Assembly (NCBI GenBank): GCA_905236755.1
Contig: CAJOCR010000004.1
Span: 142,276-206,275, forward strand
Direction: 5' to 3'
Source: an uncultured Prevotella sp.
GTDB lineage: Bacteria > Bacteroidota > Bacteroidia > Bacteroidales > Bacteroidaceae
DNA length: 64,000 bases
This document shows positions 24,690 through 33,917 of the stretch, piece after piece. Position 1 is the first letter of the stretch. Each line of letters opens with the position of its first letter. A program made the translations under genes and the position numbers. The notes beneath the pieces were generated by a model. It did no database searches and was not told where the DNA came from. It saw only the letters and a program-made list of their open reading frames with translations.

Positions 24690-26957
24690 TTACATTACGT
24701 GCTGTATCTCCTGTAAGTCAGCAATATTCTTAAGTTCCTCAACAATAACTTTCACTTCTTCGCGATCGTGAACACGAATTTCTATTTTGCCCTCAAAGAT
24801 TCCTTCTTCTGCTGTGAAATTCACTTTGTGAATATTTACATTTAGTTTGCTTGAAATGATTTCTGCAACATCATGAAGTATTCCCTTACGGTCTATTCCA
24901 TGTACAAGAATAACAGCATCGAAATAGCGCATCTTGTGCATGTTCCATTTCACGTCAACAATGCGATTACCGTAACTTGATTTCAGTTTGTTAGCTACCT
25001 TACAGTTGCGTAGGTGAATCTCTATCTGGTTCTTATTGTTGATATAACCTAAGGAATCATCTCCTGGGATAGAGTGACAACATGATGGGAATACAAAACT
25101 GTCTATATTCTCTTCGGTAATAATAACAGGCTTCTTTCTGTTGAAGTTACTATCAACAACAAATTTTTCAGTCTGCTTATCTTCTTCCTTCTTTTCCTTT
25201 GTTTTAAGAAAAGGCACATATTTGCGCCATCCTGCTGACGATTCCTTCTTGTTCTTTCCTTGCAACTCGTCAAGATCTTTCTCGCCTAAGATAATAGTCT
25301 TATCGCCTAATGCCTGGAAGAATTTCTCGTGTTTGTGGATATCATGGAATTCACATAGCTTGTCAACAATAGATGTTGTTGGCTCCATGTTTTCACGTTT
25401 CAACCATTCTGTGAGAATCTGTTCACCTTTCTTCTGAATTTCTCTGTTATCACGACGTAGGATAGCTTGTATCTTGCTTCGTGCCTTTGCGGTGTAAACA
25501 AAGTTTATCCATGAAGGTTGTACATGCTGACTTTTTGAAGAGAGTATCTCTACCTGGTCGCCACTCTGTAGCTTATGACTTAGTGGTACAAGTTTATGAT
25601 TTACCTTAGCACCAATACAATGACTGCCTAAGAAAGTGTGAATCTCAAATGCAAAGTCAAGAGCGGTACATCCTGCAGGCATAGTCTTAATCTCTCCCTT
25701 TGGAGTAAATACGAATATTTCGCTTGCAAAGAGATTAAGCTTTATTGAATCAAGGAAATCCATTGCGTCGGGCTGTGGGTCATCAAGGATCTCCTTGATA
25801 GTACGCAGCCAGTCGTTAAGTTCGCCCTCGTCCTCCGAGTATTCGTTTTCGCCTTCTTTATATTTCCAGTGTGCAGCAAAGCCCTGCTCGGCTATTTCGT
25901 TCATGCGATTGCTTCGTATCTGACACTCTATCCAGCGTCCTTGCTTTGACATTAATGTCACGTGCAATGCCTGATAACCATTAGCCTTTGGATGGTTTAC
26001 CCAGTCGCGTAGTCTGTCAGGATGACTCTTGTAAATCTGGTTTATTGCGACATAGATATTAAAACAGGTATTTATTTCTTCTTCTCTGCTCTTAGGTGTG
26101 TATATGATACGAACAGCAAGAATATCGTATATTTCATCAAAGGTAACGTGTTTGTTCTGCATCTTATTCCAAATAGAATAAGGACTTTTCACACGTTCTT
26201 TGATTTGATAGTCCACTCCCATCTTATCAAGAGCAACACGTATAGGTTCTGTAAAGCTATTGAAAAGATAGTCGCGTTGTTTCTCAGTGTCGGTAAGTTT
26301 CTTTTCTATACTCGCATATTCCTCTGGATGCTCAAACTTAAAGCTCAGATCTTCGAGTTCTGTCTTTATTTTGTTCAATCCAAGACGATTAGCTAATGGA
26401 GCATAGATATAAAGTGTTTCGCCAGCAATCTTATATTGTTTATTAGCAGGTTGCGACTCCAGTGTGCGCATATTATGCAGACGGTCGCAAATCTTTATCA
26501 GGATAACACGAATGTCATCGCTCATGGTGAGCAGCAACTTCTTGAAGTTTTCTGCCTGTGCAGATGCTTTATCTCCAAAAATACCACCACTAATCTTTGT
26601 TAGTCCGTCAACGATGAGGGCTATCTTCTCACCAAAGATATTTTTCATATCCTCAACGGTGTAGTCGGTATCTTCAACAACATCGTGTAGTAAGGCTGCA
26701 CTAATAGAAGTGGAACCAAGTCCCATTTCTTCGCATGCAATCTGTGCAACGGCTATAGGATGCATGATATAAGGTTCGCCCGACAGTCTGCGCACTCCTT
26801 TGTGTGCTTGACGTGCGAAGTTAAACGCCTTAGTGATGATATCTACTTTCTTTCTGTGGCGTGATGCCAGATATGTGTCGAGCAGATGCTGAAAAGCATC
26901 ATCAATAAGTTTGTTGTCGGCAGCTTCTCTGTCTTTTACCTGCATGTCTGTATCCAT
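24690..26957 (-). CDS. Bifunctional (p)ppGpp synthetase/hydrolase (RelA/SpoT family)
   Basis: The 755-residue protein has the long RSH layout. The hydrolase HD domain is intact: AHKG (His52) and LLHDVVEDTDYT, with His91-Asp92 and Glu95-Asp96. The synthetase domain has YDILAVRIIYTP and RLRDWVNHPKANGYQALH. A TGS domain (FVFTPKGEIKTMPAG, ALDFAFEIHT) and a C-terminal ACT domain (VHGIDRKGILHDVAEII) follow. Since metal-binding residues are complete, it should both make and degrade (p)ppGpp; it is the SpoT-like member. A second RSH protein in this window (43145-45358) lacks these residues. It is the last gene of the parA-parB-DUF5683-transglycosylase series. Confidence 0.95.
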   Translation of the reverse strand: MDTDMQVKDREAADNKLIDDAFQHLLDTYLASRHRKKVDIITKAFNFARQAHKGVRRLSGEPYIMHPIAVAQIACEEMGLGSTSISAALLHDVVEDTDYTVEDMKNIFGEKIALIVDGLTKISGGIFGDKASAQAENFKKLLLTMSDDIRVILIKICDRLHNMRTLESQPANKQYKIAGETLYIYAPLANRLGLNKIKTELEDLSFKFEHPEEYASIEKKLTDTEKQRDYLFNSFTEPIRVALDKMGVDYQIKERVKSPYSIWNKMQNKHVTFDEIYDILAVRIIYTPKSREEEINTCFNIYVAINQIYKSHPDRLRDWVNHPKANGYQALHVTLMSKQGRWIECQIRSNRMNEIAEQGFAAHWKYKEGENEYSEDEGELNDWLRTIKEILDDPQPDAMDFLDSIKLNLFASEIFVFTPKGEIKTMPAGCTALDFAFEIHTFLGSHCIGAKVNHKLVPLSHKLQSGDQVEILSSKSQHVQPSWINFVYTAKARSKIQAILRRDNREIQKKGEQILTEWLKRENMEPTTSIVDKLCEFHDIHKHEKFFQALGDKTIILGEKDLDELQGKNKKESSAGWRKYVPFLKTKEKKEEDKQTEKFVVDSNFNRKKPVIITEENIDSFVFPSCCHSIPGDDSLGYINNKNQIEIHLRNCKVANKLKSSYGNRIVDVKWNMHKMRYFDAVILVHGIDRKGILHDVAEIISSKLNVNIHKVNFTAEEGIFEGKIEIRVHDREEVKVIVEELKNIADLQEIQHVM

Positions 26958-26987
26958 AGCTACTCCTCCTGCTTGTTCTAATAATGA

Positions 26988-28367
26988 TTACTTAATGCGA
27001 ATTTTCTTACCAGCGCGTATGTTATTACCTTTGATATTGTTAAGCTTGCGAAGCTTGCTTACTGTTGTGTGGTTACGTGCTGCAATCTCAGAGAGAGTGT
27101 CTCCATCTTTTATAGAAACCGATTTGCCACGGCTTCTGTCTTTTTTGCCTTTCTTATTGCGCTTAGAACGACTGCTACGCTTAGAATGGCTGTATGGATG
27201 TCTTGTCTGACGAAACATTGGCATCTCGTCATCTACTTCCACCTCTGTGCGCTTACTCAGTAGTTCTTCGTTTTTGTAGTTATATACAGAGTCCTCGTTG
27301 TCAATGAATTTAGTAATCATGTCAGAGGGCAAACGAAGTGTTGATGGTTGACTGTTACCGTTTACAATCTTGCGACGGTACTGTGGGTTGAGGCTCTTTA
27401 TCTGATCTACCTCCATACCTAATACAGCAGCTATCTGTTCGAAATGTATGTCGCGATTCACCTCAATAGTGTCGGTCTTTACTGGTAGGTCAGCTATCAT
27501 AGGACGGATATTATGATCGCAATAATAGTTCATAATATAGTTAGCTGCTATGAAAGCTGGCACATATCCGCGTGTCTCTTGTGGCAGATAGTTATATATT
27601 TCCCAATAGTCTTTCTTTTTGGAACGATGCATAGCCTTGTTGATCTTTTCAGGACCGCAGTTGTAGGCTGCAATAACGATGTTCCAGTCACCAAATATTT
27701 TGTACAGGTCGCTCAAATAGTGAGCTGCTGCATACGATGCCTTGTAGGGATCACGACGTTCGTCAACAAGTGAGTTTATCTTAAGACCATAGCGTTTTGC
27801 GGTAGTAATCATGAACTGCCATAATCCTGTAGCACCGACACGGCTCACTGCGCGTGGGTTCAAAGCTGACTCAATAACAGGAAGATACTTTAGTTCAAGT
27901 GGTAGTCCGTAACTCTCTAATGCCTCTTCAAAAATTGGCATGTAGAGATTCTGAGCTCCAAGCATATAAGCCACGCTATGACGAAGGTCGCTACTGTATC
28001 TGTCGATGAAGCGCTGCACAATATCGTTATAAGGCATCTCAATAACTGTTGGCAGTTTGCTCAGACGAAGTTTATATACGTCTTTATCATAAATAGGGTT
28101 TATGTCTGGCCACTTATAAGTTGTGTCTGGATGCAGATAGGCGCGAGTGTTATAGAGGTTAAGCAAACTGTCTACATCTGTTGACATTGCTTCAGGAAGA
28201 TCAATTTCCTCTTCTTCGCCCTTGGCATTCTTCACCTTGATCTTTGAATCTGGTGCATCATCTTCGTAATATTCTTCTTCGTCCTCGTCTTCTACTTCTA
28301 CCTGCGCCTGCATAGTACATGTGCCGGCAAAAAGCATAGCGAGTATAGTTAAATAAAATTTATTCAT
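26988..28367 (-). CDS. LysM-containing lytic transglycosylase (MltD-like)
   Basis: The 459-residue protein has a signal peptide (MNKFYLTILAMLFAGTCTMQA), then an acidic stretch (EVEDEDEEEYYEDD). The transglycosylase SLT domain contains the catalytic Glu of ESALNPRAVSRVGATGLWQF and AAYNCGPEKINKAM. A basic Lys/Arg/Ser-rich linker (RSKRNKKGKKDRSRGK) leads to one LysM domain at the C-terminus (SIKDGDTLSEIAARNH). Such enzymes cut the glycan strands of peptidoglycan with formation of 1,6-anhydro-MurNAc in the periplasm. It lies 56 bp after DUF5683 and 30 bp before the RSH gene. Cell-wall remodelling is the likely role. Confidence 0.93.
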   Translation of the reverse strand: MNKFYLTILAMLFAGTCTMQAQVEVEDEDEEEYYEDDAPDSKIKVKNAKGEEEEIDLPEAMSTDVDSLLNLYNTRAYLHPDTTYKWPDINPIYDKDVYKLRLSKLPTVIEMPYNDIVQRFIDRYSSDLRHSVAYMLGAQNLYMPIFEEALESYGLPLELKYLPVIESALNPRAVSRVGATGLWQFMITTAKRYGLKINSLVDERRDPYKASYAAAHYLSDLYKIFGDWNIVIAAYNCGPEKINKAMHRSKKKDYWEIYNYLPQETRGYVPAFIAANYIMNYYCDHNIRPMIADLPVKTDTIEVNRDIHFEQIAAVLGMEVDQIKSLNPQYRRKIVNGNSQPSTLRLPSDMITKFIDNEDSVYNYKNEELLSKRTEVEVDDEMPMFRQTRHPYSHSKRSSRSKRNKKGKKDRSRGKSVSIKDGDTLSEIAARNHTTVSKLRKLNNIKGNNIRAGKKIRIK

Positions 28368-28423
28368 TATATTGTTAGTATCTTTTTCTGATGTAATTAT
28401 GAGATATTATCTCTTTTGTTGAA

Positions 28424-29134
28424 TTAAAAAGTTAGACTACAGTTCACACCTACAGCTCCTTGTAATGGATTGCTTGTTGCGCCATTGTTTATAACTGCTG
28501 GCGAAACACGCAGACTGAGGTCGTTGGAAATATCGAATTCCGACAACGAAGCATCTACATAAGCATCAATCACAGAGAGAGCATATACGCCAACGAGAAC
28601 AAAGAAGCTCATGTCACGCCATCTACGGAAGCGATCTTTTCTATTGCGGAATAGTTCCTTGTAGCGAGTATCAGTTAACTCGTTGATACTTGTTGTTCCT
28701 ATATGCAGAAACTTGTTGTAGCTATCAGTAGCAGGATTGCCGTCAGAGATATCAATATATGCCTGTGCGTAGTCGTGGTACATTCCGTTGTTCCAACTCA
28801 TAGCATACACACAACCTACGATACCACCATAGAAAATAGGCAATTTCCAGAACTTACGATTGTAAATCTGGCCTGCTCCTGGTAATACTAATGCCATCCA
28901 CAACGCCCTTTTGGGGTCAGGACGCCATGTAGCCCAGTCGCGCTTCTGCTTTTTAATCATCACGCTGTTGCTTTTTAGTTGTACGCTATCTTCGTGAGTC
29001 AGAATCTTTTCTGCTTTGATAGCTATGGTGTCGCTGACAAGAATACGAGAAATAGAATCTTCTTGTGCTCTTGCACTGCTACACAACGCCAATAGCGACA
29101 GTATGATGATATATATATGTGATAATCTGTTCAC
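28424..29134 (-). CDS. DUF5683 domain protein, membrane-associated
   Basis: The 236-residue protein has a signal peptide ending near ARAQ, a central block RALWMALVLPGAGQIYNRK and WKLPIFYGGIVGCVYAM with two hydrophobic segments, and RFRRWRDMSFFVLVG YALSVIDAYVD, which contains a third segment. The pattern is that of DUF5683. The GAGQIYN motif is also seen in the TM2/PASTA-type families. Function is not established. It sits between parB (5 bp away) and a transglycosylase gene; this order recurs in Bacteroidota as far as I recall, which suggests a link to the cell envelope. Confidence 0.85.
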   Translation of the reverse strand: MNRLSHIYIIILSLLALCSSARAQEDSISRILVSDTIAIKAEKILTHEDSVQLKSNSVMIKKQKRDWATWRPDPKRALWMALVLPGAGQIYNRKFWKLPIFYGGIVGCVYAMSWNNGMYHDYAQAYIDISDGNPATDSYNKFLHIGTTSINELTDTRYKELFRNRKDRFRRWRDMSFFVLVGVYALSVIDAYVDASLSEFDISNDLSLRVSPAVINNGATSNPLQGAVGVNCSLTF

Positions 29135-29139
29135 TTATA

Positions 29140-30048
29140 TCAATCTTTCAATTTATTCAAAACGCTCATGATGCGTTCCAAATCTTCTGCATCTGTAAAA
29201 GGAATGCTTATTTTACCTTTTCCCTTAGGATTACATGTGAGCTGTACCTTTGTTCCTAAATAGCTTGCAATACTTTCGCGTGCCTGCATAAAGCTTTCAG
29301 GCAACTGGTTCTTAGCAACAATAGTTTTTTTGCCGGTATTAATATCTTCACCACTTTTCAGGTGTTGAACCAGTTCCTCTACTTTACGTACAGAGTATGA
29401 GTTCTTAAGGATCTCCTTGAAGAGTTTTATCTGCAAAGAAGGACTTTCAAGAGAGAGCAAGGCACGGGCATGACCCATGTCGATTTCTTTCTTCTGCAAT
29501 GCCATCTGTACTTGTGCAGGAAGTTTCAACAAACGCAAGTAGTTGGTGATAGCTGTGCGACTCTTACCTACACGCTTACTCACTTCCTCTTGTGTCATCT
29601 TGCTCTGCTCAAGCAGATGTTCATAGCTCAAGGCTATTTCTATTGCATTGAGATCTTCGCGCTGAATGTTTTCCACCAGCGCCATCTCCATAACGTTCTC
29701 ATCCTTGATGGTACGGATGTATGCAGGTATAGCCTGCAGTCCTGCAATCTGACTTGCTTTCCAACGGCGTTCACCAGCGATAATCTGGAAACGATTATCG
29801 TCAACCTGTCTAAGGGTGATAGGCTGGATGATACCAATAGCTGCGATGCTGTCAGCAAGTTCTTGGAGTGCAGTCTGGTCAAACTCTCTACGAGGCTGAT
29901 TTGGATTCGGCTCAATCTGGTCAATAGCAATCTCGTTTATTGTGCTACTGCCTGATGTGCTTACTGCTTCTGTAGAGATTAATGCGTCAAGACCGCGTCC
30001 CAAGGCATTTGTCTTTGTATTATGATTGTATTTTTTGTGTACCGCCAT
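29140..30048 (-). CDS. parB: Chromosome partitioning protein ParB (CTPase/DNA-binding)
   Basis: The 302-residue protein has an N-terminal basic region, then the ParB nuclease-like N-domain with IEPNPNQPRREFD and IIAGERRWKASQIAGLQ (CTP-binding GERRW box), the ENIQREDLNAIEIALSYE segment, and a helix-turn-helix EEVSKRVGKSRTAITNYLRL that binds parS. The C-terminal dimerisation part is shorter and ends KGKISIPFTDAEDLERI. No parS site was found by eye in the window. It follows parA by 46 bp. Together they segregate chromosome origins, so the origin may lie nearby, but the window does not show it. Confidence 0.96.
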   Translation of the reverse strand: MAVHKKYNHNTKTNALGRGLDALISTEAVSTSGSSTINEIAIDQIEPNPNQPRREFDQTALQELADSIAAIGIIQPITLRQVDDNRFQIIAGERRWKASQIAGLQAIPAYIRTIKDENVMEMALVENIQREDLNAIEIALSYEHLLEQSKMTQEEVSKRVGKSRTAITNYLRLLKLPAQVQMALQKKEIDMGHARALLSLESPSLQIKLFKEILKNSYSVRKVEELVQHLKSGEDINTGKKTIVAKNQLPESFMQARESIASYLGTKVQLTCNPKGKGKISIPFTDAEDLERIMSVLNKLKD

Positions 30049-30094
30049 TTTTATTACTCATTTTGAATGTTGAACGTTCAACGAGTGATTGCTT

Positions 30095-30859
30095 TTATGA
30101 ATTCTTGTTTATAATTTCTTTTGCTAATGCCAAGTGGTTCTTTGCACCTGTAGAATCAGCATCGTAAAGAATTACAGGAAGACCATGACTTGGACTCTCT
30201 GATAGTTTTACGTTACGCTGTATAACGGTCTTGAACACTAACTCTTGGAAGTGTCGTTTCACTTCGTCATAAATCTGATTAGCCAAACGCAAACGACTGT
30301 CATACATAGTGAGCAGGAATCCCTCAATCTCAAGTTTTGGATTCAGCTTGCTTTTGATAATCTTTATCGTGTTGAGCAGTTTGCTGATACCCTCGAGAGC
30401 AAAGTATTCACATTGTACAGGAATGATTACAGAATCAGCTGCAGTAAGTGAGTTCACGGTAATAAGTCCTAATGAAGGACTACAGTCGATTAGTATGTAA
30501 TCATATTCATCACGAATAGGCTCAAGAAGAGTCTTTATAACCTTCTCGCGATTCTTGATGTTAAGCATTTCAATCTCAGCACCTACCAAGTCAATGTGAC
30601 TGGGAATGATGTCAAGACCATTAATATCTGTGGTATATATAGCATCTCTCACGTCGGCATGATCTATGATACACTCATAGAGAGAACAGTCAACTTCTTT
30701 GATGTCAACACCCAGACCGCTTGATGCGTTTGCCTGAGGATCAGCGTCAACAACGAGTACTGTCTTCTCAAGTGTTGCCAACGAGGCGGCCAAGTTTATT
30801 GTTGTGGTTGTTTTACCCACACCACCTTTCTGATTAGCTAAAGCGATTATTTTTGCCAT
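30095..30859 (-). CDS. parA: Chromosome partitioning ATPase ParA/Soj
   Basis: The 254-residue protein has the deviant Walker A KGGVGKTTTTINLA at residues about 11-24, VDADPQANASSGLG, IDCSPSLGLITVNSL and VIIPVQCEYFALEG. These are hallmarks of the ParA/MinD family. It binds DNA non-specifically when ATP-bound and is released by ParB. The first gene of a five-gene minus-strand run. A minus-strand -7 box TAACTTTG (30884-30891) lies 25 bp upstream of the start, without a strong -33 element. Confidence 0.96.
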   Translation of the reverse strand: MAKIIALANQKGGVGKTTTTINLAASLATLEKTVLVVDADPQANASSGLGVDIKEVDCSLYECIIDHADVRDAIYTTDINGLDIIPSHIDLVGAEIEMLNIKNREKVIKTLLEPIRDEYDYILIDCSPSLGLITVNSLTAADSVIIPVQCEYFALEGISKLLNTIKIIKSKLNPKLEIEGFLLTMYDSRLRLANQIYDEVKRHFQELVFKTVIQRNVKLSESPSHGLPVILYDADSTGAKNHLALAKEIINKNS

Positions 30860-30883
30860 GTCTTAATAAATAACATTTGGCTA

Positions 30884-30941
30884 CAAAGTTACATATTTTA
30901 TGTGAGAAAGCGATGAATTAAACCATTTTTTAGTACTTTTG
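30884..30941. promoter_or_regulatory. Divergent promoter region of parA and surE
   Basis: The minus-strand -7 box TAACTTTG (30884-30891) fits parA and the plus-strand TACTTTTG (30934-30941) fits surE. Both match TAnnTTTG. Their -33 elements do not match TTTG well, so strength is uncertain. Confidence 0.45.
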
Positions 30942-30960
30942 CAACGAAATAGACAAGAAA

Positions 30961-31734
30961 ATGGACAATTTTAAGAAACCTTTTATTTTGATTTCTAATG
31001 ACGATGGCTATCATGCGAATGGTATTAAGACTCTCGTTAGATTTCTCAAAGATAAAGCCGATCTGCTTGTTGTAGCTCCAGAATCGGCTCGCTCTGGCTT
31101 TTCATGTGCCTTCTCGGCAACAACGCCATTACGTCTTAAACGTCGTCATAATATGGGCGATGTAGAGGTTTGGAGCTGTAATGGTACACCTGTTGATTGT
31201 GTTAAGCTTGCACTTAATCAGTTTTGTCAGAACCGCCAACCTGATATCATTATTGGTGGTATCAATCATGGTGACAATTCTACAGTAAACAGTCATTATT
31301 CTGGCACTATGGGCGTAGCCTTTGAAGGTTGTATGAAATATATTCCATCTATTGCTTTCTCGTCATGTGATTACGACACAGAGGCTGATCTTAGCTATTT
31401 AGAGAAGGAGGTGGTAAAAATTGTTACAAAAGTATGTCAAGAAGGCTTACCTAAAGGTGTCTGCCTGAATGTTAACTTCCCAAAGGAACATCCGTTTAAG
31501 GGTGTTCGTGCTTGTCGTATGACCTATGGTCAATGGGTAAACGAAATAGTTGAGGAGCGCCATCCTCGTGGCTACGATTATTTTTGGATGGTAGGCGAGT
31601 ATCGTAACGATGAACCTACAGCTGAAGACACTGATCAATGGGCTGTTGAACATGGATATGTGGCAATAACGCCTACGACTATCGATGTTACGGCTCATGA
31701 GTTTATAGATAAAGTAAAAGAATGGGAGCTTTAA
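30961..31734 (+). CDS. surE: 5'/3'-nucleotidase SurE
   Basis: The 257-residue protein starts MDNFKKPFILISNDDGYHANGI; the ISNDDG motif supplies the metal-binding Asp pair. The APESARSGFSCAFSAT and SGTPVDC-like NGTPVDCVKLAL motifs, and GGINHGDNSTVNSHYSGTMG, are diagnostic. SurE hydrolyses nucleoside monophosphates and short polyphosphates with Mg or Mn, and is linked to stationary-phase survival. It overlaps no gene; lpxB follows 10 bp later, so they form a pair. Confidence 0.96.
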   Translation: MDNFKKPFILISNDDGYHANGIKTLVRFLKDKADLLVVAPESARSGFSCAFSATTPLRLKRRHNMGDVEVWSCNGTPVDCVKLALNQFCQNRQPDIIIGGINHGDNSTVNSHYSGTMGVAFEGCMKYIPSIAFSSCDYDTEADLSYLEKEVVKIVTKVCQEGLPKGVCLNVNFPKEHPFKGVRACRMTYGQWVNEIVEERHPRGYDYFWMVGEYRNDEPTAEDTDQWAVEHGYVAITPTTIDVTAHEFIDKVKEWEL

Positions 31735-31744
31735 TGTATAGCAA

Positions 31745-32935
31745 ATGAAGTATTATCTCATAGTTGGTGAAACAAGTGGAGAGTTGCATGCAAGTCATTT
31801 GATGCGCTCGCTGAAATACTACGACAATAAAGCGCAATTTCGCTTTATTGGTGGCGACCTTATGCAACGTGAAGGAGGAGTTCGTGTGCGTCACTATAAA
31901 GAGATGGCGTATATGGGATTTATTCCTGTTCTTATGCATCTTCGCACCATATTCCGTAATATGGATATGGTGAAGCGTGATATTGTAAAATGGCAGCCTG
32001 ATGTAGTTATTCTTGTTGATTATGCAGGATTCAACCTCAATATAGCCAAATATCTGAAGAAGAATACTAACATTCCTGTATATTATTATATTTCACCAAA
32101 GATATGGGCGTGGAAAGAGCATCGTATCAAAGCCATCAAACGTGATGTTGATGAGATGTTCTCTATCCTTCCTTTTGAAGTTGATTTCTTTGAAAAGAAG
32201 CATAACTACCCAATTCATTATGTGGGTAATCCTACGGCTGATGAGGTGCGTTTGTTCTGTAAGAACTACAATACCCAACGTAAGAATTTCCTACGCAAGC
32301 GTCGTTTGCATCCTTACAAACCAATTATAGCACTTTTGGCAGGTAGTAGAAAGCAAGAGATAAAAGATAATCTTCCTGCTATGATTGAGGCTGCAAGTCA
32401 TTTTGCCGAAGGCTATCAGATTGTTCTTGCTTGTGCACCAAGTGTTGAGGATGAGTTTTATGACGAAGTATTGAGAAATGCTAAAAAGAAAGGTATTAAA
32501 ACGTCTGTTGTTCGTCGTGTGAAGAATTCTACCTATCCTTTGCTTTTCCATTCTACGGTGGCTCTTGTAACCAGCGGAACAGCTACTCTTGAAACAGCCT
32601 TGTTTGATGTTCCTCAAGTAGTATGTTATAAGGTTCCTATGCCTCGTATTGCTCGTTTCGCCTTCAATCATATTATCAAGGTTAAGTTCATTAGTCTTGT
32701 TAATCTGATTTGTAATCGTGAGGTTGTAAGGGAACTATTTGCTGAACGCTTTACAGTAGAGACTATCACCTCAGAACTGAAAAAGATTCTTCCTGGTCGC
32801 GATGAACGTGACAAAATGCTTAGTGATTATGCCGAATTGCGCCAACGCCTCGGCGACACTATAGCACCTGATAATGCTGCACTACTTATGGTAAAACTGC
32901 TGAAAGAGCGCCAGGCATCACGCGCTACGTATTAA
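31745..32935 (+). CDS. lpxB: Lipid-A-disaccharide synthase LpxB
   Basis: The 396-residue glycosyltransferase (family GT19) begins MKYYLIVGETSGELHASHLM, where GE..GDLH-like residues are the family signature. RFIGGDLMQREGG, VDYAGFNLNIAKYL, YYISPKIWAWKEHR and VGNPTADEV are also conserved. The C-terminal half has LLAGSRKQEIKDNLP and SGTATLETALFDVPQVVCYK, which bind UDP-2,3-diacylglucosamine. It makes the lipid A disaccharide at the inner membrane, needed for LPS. It is co-transcribed with surE and ends at a strong terminator. Confidence 0.96.
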   Translation: MKYYLIVGETSGELHASHLMRSLKYYDNKAQFRFIGGDLMQREGGVRVRHYKEMAYMGFIPVLMHLRTIFRNMDMVKRDIVKWQPDVVILVDYAGFNLNIAKYLKKNTNIPVYYYISPKIWAWKEHRIKAIKRDVDEMFSILPFEVDFFEKKHNYPIHYVGNPTADEVRLFCKNYNTQRKNFLRKRRLHPYKPIIALLAGSRKQEIKDNLPAMIEAASHFAEGYQIVLACAPSVEDEFYDEVLRNAKKKGIKTSVVRRVKNSTYPLLFHSTVALVTSGTATLETALFDVPQVVCYKVPMPRIARFAFNHIIKVKFISLVNLICNREVVRELFAERFTVETITSELKKILPGRDERDKMLSDYAELRQRLGDTIAPDNAALLMVKLLKERQASRATY

Positions 32936-32956
32936 AGAATAAGTGACAAATGATAA

Positions 32957-33001
32957 AGAAAAGCCCCTTCAGATTCTCAATAAAATCTGAAGGGGCTTTT
33001 T
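32957..33001. terminator. Strong bidirectional terminator after lpxB
   Basis: The stem aaaagccccttcagatt pairs perfectly with aatctgaaggggctttt around an 8-base loop. A/T runs on both ends allow use from both sides, between convergent lpxB and cdsA. Confidence 0.92.
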
Positions 33002-33040
33002 AAGCTTCTCCCATCAAGAGGGGAGGTTGGGAAGGGTCTA

Positions 33041-33913
33041 TTATATTAGCTGAATAGTATACAAATAAATCACCGCAGCAGGAATAGCCAAAAGGCTGCT
33101 GTCGAAGCGATCGAGCATACCGCCGTGTCCTGGTAGGATGTTGCCACTGTCTTTTATGCCGAGGGTACGCTTGAACAAGCTCTCTACAAGATCGCCCCAT
33201 GTGCCGAAGATAGCTACAATGATTCCGAGTCCCATCCAGCCAACGATAGACAAGCGAATATTCTCTTCTGCTACACCTTGGTTAGCATAATATCCGATGG
33301 CTGCAGCTACGATAATAACCAGTATGCCACCACCTATGCTGCCTTCCCAACTCTTAGCAGGACTGATTCTTGGGAATAGTTTGTGCTTTCCGAATAACGA
33401 GCCTGAGCAATAAGCGCCTGTATCGTTTGTCCATAAGAACACAAAGATGCTTAATGGCAGTAGCATATCGTATGTTACTGTTTGTCCATCATTACTCATT
33501 TCAAAGGCTACTACGTTGAGCATAGCAAAAGGCAGAGCAATATACATCTGTCCGAGCATGGTGTAGGCCCAATCGTTGATAGGGTTGTTCTGCTTCAGGT
33601 ATAGTTCACTTATAAACAGATAAACTATTGTGAGGAGGTAGGGGATGAAGATAATGAAATTATGTACCATTCCCATGCGCCATGCTGCTACGGCAAGAAA
33701 GAAATAAACTCCCGCAACTGTTGATATCATGCGGTTTACTCTTATCTCGTTCCATGTGTTCACCAGTCCTGTGTATTCCCATATTGTCATACCAGTAATA
33801 AGGGCAAACAAAGCCACCATAGCTCGTGGACTCATAAATCCTGCTACCATTACGGCAACGAACAGTACGCCAGTTATAAAGCGTACAACCAGATTTTTCT
33901 GTTTATCAGTCAT
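33041..33913 (-). CDS. cdsA: Phosphatidate cytidylyltransferase CdsA
   Basis: The start is set at the ATG at 33911-33913 (MTDKQKNLVVRFITG), giving 290 residues; the earlier start overlaps ftsH. About seven membrane segments are visible. The signature KRTLGIKDSGNILPGHGG sits near the C-terminus, followed by MLDRFDSSLLAIP, and FVFLWTNDTGAY and SPAKSWEGSIGG are also conserved. CdsA makes CDP-diacylglycerol from phosphatidate and CTP, the precursor of all phospholipids, including the cardiolipin made by cls at 15921. It is the third gene of rsfS-ftsH-cdsA, 4 bp after ftsH. Confidence 0.95.
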   Translation of the reverse strand: MTDKQKNLVVRFITGVLFVAVMVAGFMSPRAMVALFALITGMTIWEYTGLVNTWNEIRVNRMISTVAGVYFFLAVAAWRMGMVHNFIIFIPYLLTIVYLFISELYLKQNNPINDWAYTMLGQMYIALPFAMLNVVAFEMSNDGQTVTYDMLLPLSIFVFLWTNDTGAYCSGSLFGKHKLFPRISPAKSWEGSIGGGILVIIVAAAIGYYANQGVAEENIRLSIVGWMGLGIIVAIFGTWGDLVESLFKRTLGIKDSGNILPGHGGMLDRFDSSLLAIPAAVIYLYTIQLI

Positions 33914-33917
33914 AGTT

